Positions 24,451-34,997 of a DNA stretch of 64,000 nucleotides are shown here, piece after piece; the stretch's first letter is position 1; each line of letters starts with the position of its first letter. The notes beneath the pieces are model-generated. The model had not been told where the DNA came from. It saw only the letters and a program-made list of their open reading frames with translations, and ran no database searches. Source of the stretch: Rotaria sp. Silwood1 (lineage: Eukaryota; Rotifera; Eurotatoria; Philodinida; Philodinidae); contig CAJNOP010000009.1 of assembly GCA_905250075.1 (NCBI GenBank), positions 3,119,581 through 3,183,580 on the forward strand. Reading direction: 5' to 3'. The position numbers and the translations under genes are program-made.

Positions 24451-27400
24451 GAATAATACGAGTTTCTTGATTGGTATACGCTTCATGCTAAAAGAATTTC
24501 GTAACATACTACAGTCGATATACGATTGCTTACTTCGTTCAAAGTAATCAGATATCAATCAATTTGACATGGAAATAATACGATTTTAATGTGATTTAAA
24601 TAGCTAGTTCTACGCTAATGTCTCGAATACAGTGATGTCAATCAAAATGAAGTAGTTATAATGTTCCGCTGAAACATTTTATAGTATACTAATGCGTCTT
24701 GCCTTAATAATATGGTAACATAATATTGCCATTCATTTTATGTCCTTCTTATTCATCAATAGGCATAATTACGATTATGTATAACACCTGTCATGCACTT
24801 ACGCTATTCACAAAACGTGAGCGACAGTAATATTTATATTTGACAGTTGCTGTATATTAATTACATCTCTCCACCTATCATCTTGATGATGAAGTACTCC
24901 CTGTTGTGCGATTCATAGCTTAATGCAGCAAAATGTAATTTATTGCCGTTCTGTAATAGAAACACCCCATGATTTCTAAAATGTCAAGCGTTCAAATTTT
25001 TCAATTGAGAATTCAATAATATGGAAGCTTCTAATGTGACTGATGTTCAAAGATTTTGACAATAGAACCAAGCTTGAGTTTTGATGTTTTTGCGCACCTA
25101 ACGTTTGGAATATCAATTATTTGACAAATTTCTCTACATCAAGTAAATGAAATCTAGTATTATCTTAAATCTTCAAATACGGCATAATACAAGAACCGAA
25201 GAAAAAAGAAAAAGCTTTGCTTGAAATATTCATGCGATTAAGATGTGAAACGAGATTAAGTCGCTGCAATGCACAATTATCCATCACTCTTCGTTACTGA
25301 CATATTTATCCAAGCTGTAAAGAATAATAGACTGTAAAAGCACTGTCTCTCATGTTTTAAGTGAGAGTCAATAAAACAGACAGATCATTATGCTCAACAA
25401 TTCATTATTAAAATCAATGATAATCATACATTATTGAGAAGTCATGCCGATGAAAATTATTTTAACGGCGGTAATAATACTTGCGTCTATTGAATTCTCT
25501 CCTTAATTCAGACTCAATAAGACTGACGTCAATCCATCTTTATATTGAATAAATATTTATAGCAATGAATAGAGTTCAATCGAGTGATGTTCCTGTCTGT
25601 TTCTGACAATCTCACATTTAGCCATCAATTATTCATGGAACGTTAGATTCTTCTACTTTGATCTCCTCATTCATGAAACAATAATACAGTTCATCTATTC
25701 AGAAAACAACTTTAAGCGAAAAAGTTGCTTCACTTTCACTTGAAATCATGGTGATTCTGCTCATTTTAGAGGTACATTTCAATAGGTTCATCAATGAAAT
25801 GACAGTCTTTTTGAGCCCATATTTTGTTGACAATAGAGGACGAGCAAATCAATATAACCTCCAAAGGATTTCTTTTTTTTTTTATCAAAATTTGACCAGT
25901 ATATGGACTGTTAAAAATATGACATTTGCAAAAAGTTACAATATAACTGACTTTTTCTTTAAATTTTGTAACAGGATCATCATACTGAAAAATGCATATT
26001 CCGATCAGCTTTTAATGAAAGAAGAAATTTTTTGGAAGTTGTGCTTATCTACTGATTCTCTATTTATGAACAAAATACGACTTCAAAAAGATTGTCATTT
26101 CCTAGATGATCCATTGAAGATATCTGTCAAAGATGGATTCAATCACCATTATCTAAAATAAAAAACGAGCTGGAAGTTGGTGTGAGTGTGGAACTAAGTG
26201 GTAACGTGTATGAGAAATAGCTTTTAGAAGATGCTTACGGGTGTATGCGAATGAGAGCTTTACATCAGCCACACCCACACTTACGCTCACACCTAATCAA
26301 GACTAATTAGCTAATCACTTCATTAATTAAAATGAGACTAGTGAATAACTGTCTAATCTTGTAGCAAAAAGTCTAAGAATTTCAAAATAGATGTCACATC
26401 ATTAACTATATCTATGGTGAAATTGTCAGTAAGATCAGACTACAAAATATTACCTTTTCAAATTTGGTTTTTCTAGAGGTCGGCTCTTGTCCCAGAACGA
26501 AGTAGTTTGTTTTTCTATCATCTTGCATTTTTTAAGCAAGATTTATACTATGTAGAATTGACGGCCAAACTTTTCATTCAGTTATAAGAAGACCTTTCGT
26601 TTCTATATTGGTATACACTTGTATCCCTAACAATAAAAAAAAATTAACGTGTTTAAAAAATCTACGCATATTTAGAACAAACTTTGCATAGATATCTTGT
26701 AGCACGAAGACTTCTCTGTAAAATGCACTATTGAAATTGTGGGTGTATTTGGTTCGGACGACATCGGATCAACGTTTCAAACTAACAATAACATACCATT
26801 TTTGTATATTTACCGTTCGAAAAGTATATTTTGAAGTATGATTATCAATAAATATTAAATATAAAGAGAAAAAATTTCGATGTTTTCTCCTTAACTCAAC
26901 AAAGTTTCATAGTTTTCGTTGAAGTCATTCTACTGTGTTTTAATCTAACTCAAACTATGAGAAACAAAATGCAAACCTTCATGACATAATAGAACTCTAA
27001 AATCAATACTATTCGAATGCATTGTCGCACCCTCTTTTGTTTTCATATCGTTTGTGGATAGATCACGTTTTAATAAGTTACTGAGTATGCGCCTCATAAG
27101 AAACATATTTAACTGTTTTCTTTTCTCCAATGAAGAGAGCAAAATGATCCACGATAAAGTTTTAAACATTAATCATTCATAAGAATTGTATCTGTTAACA
27201 AGGGCGTGTTTAATATTTACTTAGATCGACATACATAATTTGATATTTTCCTATTGACATTTTCCACTTTATCTCTTTATCTCCTTGCTGCACAACTGTT
27301 ATATAAGAAAAGAATCTTTTAATTCTCACACAATCATTTTACTTTTTCATTTTCAAGTAACACAACAGAGTACAAATAAAATCATCCATCTCTTTTGAAG

Positions 27401-27726
27401 CAAGTGAAGAAATTGTCGATGTTATTCGATATTTTCATCCATTCTTGAACGATGGATGACACTATAAAGAACATATTCCAATATACAAAACAAATCATAG
27501 AACCAAAGTAAGAATATCGTAGATTTCTATAGAGCGATCGACCTAAGTGTTATTTAGTATTGGACACCACATCAAAACAAAAATCCTGATATTGGGTATT
27601 TGGGAATTCTATAAGACCCAGTAAAGAATATCATAGATATGTATAGGAAAGCATAATTTTTTGCAGAAAAACCCATACATTTCCATCTGAATAATGTCTC
27701 TTAGATTCCTGTAAGAAGATACAGAC
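24451..27726. other. Intergenic, no gene recognised
   Basis: Includes a 137-codon open frame at 25748-26161 (+) whose product is rich in Phe/Ile/Asn, as expected of AT-rich chance frames, and shows no domain; not called. G/T- and C/A-rich motifs flank a short segment at about 26173-26305 in opposite orientations. Confidence 0.5.
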
Positions 27727-28166
27727 TAGGGATGTGCAGTTTCAGTATACTGACCACCGACAAAGTCACACTGATGTTCGTCGGCACAGTGAGTACACTG
27801 ACACTAACTACGCTGACTACACTGATTACAGTAGCATTGGTGTTCACTGAACCAGTGACTACATTGACACTGACGGCATTGATTACACTGCCTGTACAGA
27901 AACTGATGCTCACTGCAATGTAAAAAATTGCAATTAGAGCAAGAGTTTATTATTCTACCCTTTTTTTTTTACAGTTTAGTCCAGTCACTAACAGTGCAAT
28001 CACTAGTTCAGTGAACACCAATGCTCTGTAGTCAGTGTAGTCGGTGCAGTCAGTGTCAGTATAGTCACTGGTTCAGTGAACACCAATGCTGTTGTAGTCA
28101 GTGCACTCAGTGTGGGGACATCACTGTCGGTATTTCAGTGTTTTGTACTGAAACTGCACATCCGTA
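27727..28166. mobile_element. hAT-like foldback MITE with degenerate 8 bp target duplication
   Basis: The left terminus TAGGGATGTGCAGTTTCAGT matches the reverse complement of the right terminus (TACGGATGTGCAGTTTCAGT), about 22 bp with one mismatch. Flanks ATACAGAC (27719-27726) and GTACGGAC (28167-28174) agree at 6 of 8 positions, consistent with an aged 8 bp duplication, and the TAGGG-type end fits hAT superfamily elements. The interior is built from CAGTG/CACTG subrepeats. A perfect 29 bp inverted repeat pairs 27833-27861 with 28062-28090, and a further near-copy lies at about 27997-28025. Open frames on both strands here are by-products of the subrepeats. The element is non-autonomous. Confidence 0.65.
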
Positions 28167-28620
28167 GTACGGACTAAGGTGTCATCCATTACCATGTCAA
28201 AAATCCTACAAGCTTTATAAACGTACATATTTGTATTTCTTTGAAACTGTTACAATTTCTTGAAGTGTTAGATGTTCCGATCATTGTTCTTCTCGGAACT
28301 CTAAAAATAACTGAGTGAGTCGTACCAATCTACAAAATTACTATTCATCATATGATTCTCATTAGTTCAATACTCAATAGTCTGCAATGTTGAATCATTT
28401 ATCATCGGGTTCTGAATGCCAAATGTTTCTTGTTGAAGTCAAAAATCGACCAAATAAAGGCAACAAAAGGAATTTCTTCTTTTTTTTTTGGATACACATT
28501 CTAGATAATCACTACTATTTAACTATCGCTGCGATCTTGAGCTGCATTGTATTTGGTGAATCATCCTAAAAATCTTATTACAATAATTACTCAATCTATT
28601 CTTTTTTATATTTCTTTGCA
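28167..28620. other. Upstream region of the pyrophosphatase gene
   Basis: AT-rich with no recognised gene. No TATA box is convincing. The MITE ends about 450 bp before the pyrophosphatase ATG. Confidence 0.4.
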
Positions 28621-29827
28621 ATGCTATCTTTTAAATGGCAACCTATTTTGCTATTAATACATTTTCTATTGAATTCAACTCTTTCTGCTGATCAATCAAA
28701 AATAAGCTTACTTTCGAAGATACTTACCAGACACAGTTCTTCACCGATACAAAACATGAATAATAAGAAAGAGATCATGGTATTTGGTCATCGTAATCCT
28801 GATACAGACTCAATTGTGACGACATTAGTTTTTGCTGACTTTCTTCGTCGTATTAAAGTTAATGCTAAAGCTTATCGTCTCAGCGATGTCGATAATGAGA
28901 CAAAATTTGTACTTAAAACAGCCAATATCGAACAACCCGATTTGCTACCAAATAATTTACCTGATGGTACTGAAGTTGCCTTAATAGATCATAACGAAAG
29001 TGAGTTGAAATATTTTTTAATATCCCAGATTGATTGAAGATCAGTGTAACTTAGGTCAACATTCGGTAGAAAATTTGAAAAAAATGAGTGTGACATACGT
29101 GATCGATCATCATAAATTAGGTGATTTAACAACATCGGAACCTGTCTTTCTTCGTTTCGAACCAGTAGGATCTTCAGCAACAATACTAACTAAATTACAT
29201 ATTGAGAACCAGTTGGATATCGATCAAAAGACAGCATTACTTCTCATTAGTGGCATTATTAGTGATACACTGCATTTTCGGTAAAATAAATTCCACGTTT
29301 TTTCCTCTCAAAGAAAAAAAACCTATTTGCTGAAATCTTTTTCTAGATTACCTACGACAACAGATGATGATCGCTCAATTGTTGATTATCTTCTACCCAT
29401 CGCTAAAATTGACAATATAGAATCGTATGCTAATCAAATGTTTGAAGCCAACAGTGACTTGAGTGGTCTTTCGATACAACAAATTCTTCTTCACGGTTAC
29501 AAAATGTTTTTATTCAATGATCAATTTTGGGGTATAAGCGTGTTGTATACATTTTATCCGAATGATATACTCGAACGTAAAGAAGAATTAGTCGAAGAAA
29601 TGCTCAATCAGAAGAAGAAAAACCATTTGACTGGTATTCTCTTTTCAGTTATTGATATTATCAAGGAACAAAATTTCATGGTTATTGTTGGTGAACCAGA
29701 AAAAACTGTCGTACAAAAAGCATTCAATGTTGATATTGAAGACCAAGTTGTCAATTTAGGCTCAAGGATCAGCCGAAAGAAAGATATTATTCCTCCTCTT
29801 GAAGCATATTTCAAGGTAAACTCTTGA
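28621..29827 (+). CDS. ppaC: Manganese-dependent inorganic pyrophosphatase, family II (DHH superfamily)
   Basis: Exons 28621-28999, 29040-29280 and 29347-29827 give 366 aa; the introns are 40 bp (GTGAGT to TTGAAG) and 66 bp (GTAAAA to TTCTAG). The enzyme hydrolyses PPi to two phosphates. Active-site motifs appear in family order: GHRNPDTDS (metal-binding His/Asp/Asp), ALIDHNE, VIDHHKLGD (the DHH signature), FEPVGSSATIL, LLISGIISDTL (the SD motif), and C-terminal GSRISRKKDIIPP with the substrate-binding Arg-Lys pair. The two-domain DHH/DHHA2 layout is complete, and the end matches bacterial PpaC. The first ~24 residues (MLSFKWQPILLLIHFLLNST) look like a signal peptide, so the protein may be secreted or compartmental. 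An internal ATG (MNNKKEIMVFGHR) would give a cytosolic form. The 40 bp intron is the least certain part. Family II enzymes are mainly prokaryotic, so horizontal origin is likely. Confidence 0.92.
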
Positions 29828-29889
29828 ACTTGACTTTTGATAATTTATGAATATTTATTCTATTGAAATATTTACATGTAAAAACTGGC

Positions 29890-29895
29890 AATAAA
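29890..29895 (+). terminator. Polyadenylation signal AATAAA of the pyrophosphatase gene
   Basis: AATAAA 62 bp after the stop codon at 29827. Confidence 0.45.
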
Positions 29896-30227
29896 ACTTG
29901 ATTGTTAGAAAATTGCTCATAATTCAATTAACAATAAATTACCGCCATGCTTGATTGTCAATGTGTTCCCTCACGTATCGGCAACAACTAGGAAGTAATG
30001 AATAGTCTTCAAAGGAAACGAATGAAGATGAAGCACATTGAGATCATGATGCAAATTGTATCAAATTTAATGAAAATAAATGAACAAATCGCATTATGAG
30101 TAGTTGTATGGTTTATTGATAATTTTCTGAAAGATTCAAAGGATTTCTCATTGGTCTAATACAATATTAATGAGGAAACCTAAAGAATAATAGAACTTTA
30201 AGAAAAAAAAAAACGAAAGTATCTCTT

Positions 30228-30233
30228 TTTATT
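30228..30233 (-). terminator. Polyadenylation signal AATAAA of the four-TM gene
   Basis: AATAAA on the minus strand, 35 bp beyond the stop codon at 30269. Confidence 0.45.
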
Positions 30234-30268
30234 TCATTATTTTGCTTAAATTTCAATCAATTTTTAAT

Positions 30269-31047
30269 TTAAGCATATCGTTTCTTTTGTGTTAATTTAA
30301 TCAATTTTCCACAATGAGGGCATTCAATTCGACTCGGCTCATAAGTAACAGGTACCGAGGTTGATTTCGATGGTTGTGATGTTGGTGAATATCTACTAGT
30401 TTGTCCAACAAGTTGTGCTGGTAATTGATGATGTTCAAAAAGTACTCGACTAGTACCACGTCGAACAGCCATACTTGTAGAAATGAAAAGAAGCATATAC
30501 AAAATAGCTGTTACTAACATTAATGCAGCACATGTTAATTGTACTTTTAAAACTTGAACTTTTCTTCCAAGTGGTTGACTAAATAATAATGGAAAATAAG
30601 ATAATGCTAATTCATTACACGTAACATTTAAGAAAAAACATTTATCTATATCTCTAATAAAGAATATGTCTAACACAATCAGAGCTATAGCAGCAGCAGC
30701 GCAAAGAATTGATATAAAAAACATAAATGATGTCCATTTACGAGCTCGATGACAACAAACTAATCAACAAAAACAATTAATTAAATAATCATATCTATCA
30801 AATTTTTGTAATCACCTAATCCAAGCATGGATATCCATGACAACATAAAAATAACTGAACACCAAAATCCAGCATAAAGTGTTCCAAGAATAGGTGATAT
30901 TATGACTGATGCTATTTCAAGACCAATAATAGCAACTGTTAATAACATTTGTAAAATTCCTAATAGAATTGGTACTCCTGTAGAAAATTCTGAACGCCAT
31001 CGAACTTCTTTATCAAAATCAGATGTATACAAATATGTTGGTTGCAT
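30269..31047 (-). CDS. Four-transmembrane protein, MS4A/CD20-like, with C-terminal CxxC
   Basis: Exons 31047-30816 and 30759-30269 join across a 56 bp intron (GTGATT to GATTAG, phase 1) to give 240 aa. There are four hydrophobic helices at about 25-47 (ILLGILQMLLTVAIIGLEIA), 53-76 (LGTLYAGFWCSVIFMLSWIS), 91-110 (FMFFISILCAAAAIALIVLD) and 150-172 (VQLTCAALMLVTAILYMLLF). A short polar loop lies between TM3 and TM4, with an N-glycosylation sequon (NVT). The ILQ/FWC/SW pattern of the first two helices resembles MS4A proteins. The cytoplasmic tail is Ser/Pro/Thr-rich and ends in ECPHCGKLIKL, a CxxC pair like half a zinc ribbon. It is a membrane protein of unknown function, and the family assignment is tentative. 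The gene is convergent with the pyrophosphatase gene, about 440 bp apart. Confidence 0.82.
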
Positions 31048-34000
31048 ATTTTATAACGTCGACAAGTAAAAAGAATGATTCTCGTTATAGGAAAGAAAGT
31101 GATATGCTGCTTGATCATCATAGTGAACAAAAAGATCTCAAATTTCTACATACGTACTAGAGTGATATTTGATATGAACTCTTATGTTTTATACTTAACT
31201 AAATCAAATCCAGAAAAAAAAAAAGAAAATCATTAATTACTAATAATGAACATAATCTGAGTAAAATATCGCATATAATCAACATTGAGACATAAAAACG
31301 ACACAAGACAAGACTAATATATGTATTTCAAAAGATATTTAGTTTTGGAGAAATAACGTATAATAGATGCTTGTTGAAACACTCTGTTATCAGGATTACA
31401 TTGATGATTGAATGTGACAGAAATATAAAAAATATTCTTGTCTTTCTGTTCTATATCAAAAGCACAAATAGCATGTAAATAGTTAAGTTATTTGTACATT
31501 TATTGTAAACATATTCTCAGTCTAATGAAATATTTTTTTTTACTAAAGATGCATCGTTCTATAATGAATAATTCCATAGTTCATCTTTTCGACTAAACTT
31601 ACTATGAACATCTCTCTTAATTGCTCTCTTAAATTTATCAGAAAATTATTCACTTATACTCTATAAACAGGATTTTGTATTATGTCGAAACAGTCTAAAG
31701 AGACAAGAATTTCTGAAAATGCGTTTGAACGCTCCAATCACTGTTTTCATTGACACGTTCATTCAGAAAAATACTAAAACTAGCTACATTCATCATGAAA
31801 GGTGCTTGAAGGCACTTAAAATAGCAATATCTGCAACTGCAAAACGTCGAAAAAATTTTTCCGCGTCGTTTTTGACATGTTTTGCAAATAAAAAATGACT
31901 TTTTATATTTGTTGTATGTCAAAAATATTGTGAGAAAACTTTTTGGACATTCTCTAGTTGACAAAGTTGTCTTTTTTAGCTTCGTTACGTATCATTTACG
32001 ATGAAAATAGTCAGTTTTGGTGTTTTCTCAATAGATCTGAAAACGATGACACGAGTGCCACGACTAAAGCATTCAAACACATTTTCAGAAGTTCTTGTTC
32101 ACTCGGACAACAAAAAATAATCCAATGAAATAACTTACATAGTGTATTTGCTATAATTTAGACCAAAGTAAATAGTTATGATATTATAAGACATGGTTTT
32201 CTATGCTTTTATATTGATTAAAAATGAAAGAATTTTTCAAATAGACAATGCACTAGTTCGTACAACGAAAAAAATCATTGTTTGAATCGAACAATCAAAA
32301 ATGCTAGATATAACATGTCACAAATGTTTACCTAAGACTCAAGATATTGCTCTGATGAAACGGCAAGTAGCAAGACATAATGTGTCAAGATTACATAGCT
32401 TGAAAACCAAATCATTCTCAATTTCAAGTTTTTTTATTTACAATTCTGAAATTTTGAAAACCGATATACTACTATGCATCACCGCATACGGCAGATAAAA
32501 TTTTAGGACTTGGTATAAATCAATAAATCGTAAAATGAATTTCTCGTTCATTGCACTCAATCATCATTTGAAAATGATAATACAATTCTAAGAACAGTAC
32601 GAGAGAACAAAATCGAATATAGTTACAGCAGCGCAATGATCGAAAAATGTGATAAGATTTATTTTGTAAAAATCAATAAAATTGCATATTTAAACCAGAG
32701 TAATCAGTAGACCACTTTTTTCTGGTCTGGCCTTCAGAACAAACAGGACCGATTGATCTTTCGGATTTTACAAATACATTTGATGTTAGAACTCTACATT
32801 TATCTGTTATTCTAGTGTCAGTTGCTCACTTGATTCATTGCTATAAAAAATAAGATAATAATTAAATTCTTGCAAGAAATAGCAAATGAAAATAATGAGA
32901 TAATATAAACATCTCTCATATAAGAAAGCCTTGAATTAACACAATATTTTTGATCATATTAGACCTGTTTGACAAAATCGAAAAATACAAACACAATAGC
33001 ATAACAACATTTAACTAGGTTTACAAGGAAGAGGTAAAAGAAAATGCACAACAAAAATGTAGGGAACGAGCAATATTCATAATAACCGACAAGGACATTC
33101 ACATTTGATAATTAATTTTTACAGTAGCACAAGGACAAAATTTACCATTCAATTGTTTTGAATCTAACCAAGTCCTTCTGTTAGTCAATGAAAGTTCTAT
33201 GAGACTAAACTGACGTTTCAATCAACCATTTGTTATTAGATTCGAATGAAGTTGTTTAAGAACTTTCGAAAAGTAAGACGATGCGTCAAACATTTGATTT
33301 TCAAAACGTAAGAACCAGGGCAACAACTTTGATCTGGTCTGGTGGACAGCTACGTCGGCAGCTTTGCTATAAACTGCATTTAATTAAACAAGTGTAACAT
33401 GTTCAAAATTGGTATTTCTTTATAAACATAAAACTCAAGTTTTATATTATGAAAAAAATTTGTTTCATGAAACAAATTGCTTTTATATGCCAAGTCATTT
33501 CTTGCATCTATCTTCTATCTTACTTAATGCTCAATAACACCTATATGCATATCTGCATCCCGTCAGTCTAGGATCAAATGGATCGAGCCCTGACGAATGT
33601 TACTTATAGATTATTTGTTTTGAGGAATTATCAGAGGCTGAGTAGAAAGAAACAAAATATCGACATTAAATAACTTAAACAATATAATCAAACAATAGTT
33701 GAAAAATCTCGAGAAGGAGAACATATTCGAAAACAGTTTGAAGACTTTGAAAAAGCTTTCTAGATTAATTTACTATATATTCATAGTTCCTATGTTAAAT
33801 ATTCTATTTAAATAAACATGGAAAACAATAAAATGCTTTGCATTGTGTAAAATTTAAGTGAATGATCTGTACTATTGTCATTTCTCACAATATTGTATCA
33901 AGAAATCGAATAATTTCTGTTTTTTCTTTTTAATTCAGTTTCATCAAATGGTAGTTTTGTTGAATGATTCATTGATGAATTCTAAATACCAATTGTATAA

Positions 34001-34288
34001 CCATTAGTACTCTAATATAACTAACGACATCTTTTTTATCAATTCTTTTAGATTTTATTTTGATAAAATAATTTTAAAATGAATTGCATTTTTTTAATAT
34101 GTTTTCAATATTATATTCAATTTATTAATATAAATCATAAGATTTGAACATTATTTTATTGGGTTAAATATGGATATCGTATCCATTTCTGTTATTTATT
34201 TTGTCACTATTCGTATAGGAAAACTTCTCAACAAATTTCTTCATTTTCTTTTTTAGATCTTCGTTCATCTCATATTTTTATCATCATA
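31048..34288. other. Intergenic, no gene recognised
   Basis: AT-rich, roughly 3.2 kb. Short frames (for example 31695-31964 minus and 32301-32498 plus) show no domain or splice context. The last ~30 bp before 34289 are the probable 5' leader of eL38. Confidence 0.5.
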
Positions 34289-34601
34289 ATGCCAAAAGAA
34301 ATCAAAGACATTAAAGATTTCTTACTTATTGCTCGACGAAAAGATGCTAAATCAGTGATTATCAAACGTAATCCTGAACATGGTACACGTCAAGGAAATA
34401 CCAAATTTAAAGTTCGATGCAGTCGTTATTTGTATACATGTATGTCTATTGATCATTCGAATTTTAATTCATCATGTTTTTATTTTCTTCTTTATAATCT
34501 TAGTAATTGTGGCTGATAAGGAAAAAGCTGAAAAAGTCAAACAATCATTGCCACCTGGTCTTAATGTTAAAGAAATCAAACCAAAAGGCAAAAGTACATA
34601 A
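34289..34601 (+). CDS. RPL38: 60S ribosomal protein eL38
   Basis: Exons 34289-34439 and 34504-34601 join across a 64 bp intron (GTATGT to TCTTAG, phase 1), giving 82 aa. The product matches eL38 along its length: [32 protein letters not shown], then [20 protein letters not shown]. Human eL38 is 70 aa. The extra length is a short insertion between the KRN and KFKVRC segments (around EHGTRQGN) and a C-terminal PKGKST tail. The protein is part of the large ribosomal subunit. A TTTTTTAG acceptor-like site at 34255-34256, 32 bp before the ATG, suggests a 5' UTR intron or trans-spliced leader. Confidence 0.95.
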
Positions 34602-34618
34602 TTCATGATATGATTAAC

Positions 34619-34624
34619 AATAAA
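34619..34624 (+). terminator. Polyadenylation signal AATAAA of RPL38
   Basis: AATAAA 17 bp after the stop codon, implying a very short 3' UTR. Confidence 0.5.
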
Positions 34625-34933
34625 AGAAGAAAAAAACAATTGTTTTTGTTCCATCATTTGTGCATTTTTGTTCAAAATATAACTTAAAAATAAAAAATTT
34701 TGAATAAAATTGCAACTAGAAAAAACACTGAGAAGATTTTATTTTTCACATCGTTGTAATCTTCTAGATAAGTTTATATACTTTTATCTAATTAGATATC
34801 GGAACAATTCAACATATTAATTCAATATAGATGATATTGGTTTTCAAAATATTTTGATATTTGAGTTCTATGATCTTTTATGTCTAAATAGCAATGAATT
34901 TCATAGAAATTTAGTAACTTTATAAACTGTCCT

Positions 34934-34939
34934 TTTATT
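34934..34939 (-). terminator. Polyadenylation signal AATAAA of the Val-Pro protein gene
   Basis: AATAAA on the minus strand 58 bp beyond the stop codon at 34998; convergent with the RPL38 signal about 310 bp away. Confidence 0.4.
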
Positions 34940-34997
34940 TTTTTTTTCAAAAAATAATTATAGCTTACAATATTTTATAAAGAAAAGGAAAATAGGA

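Noticed and set aside
25748..26161. 137-codon frame
   Set aside because: Phe/Ile/Asn-rich composition typical of AT-rich chance frames; no domain, splice signal or polyadenylation signal.
27701..27923. Overlapping 60-70 codon frames on both strands (Val/Thr/Ser-rich)
   Set aside because: They are produced by the CAGTG/CACTG subrepeats of the foldback element, which lack stops in several frames.
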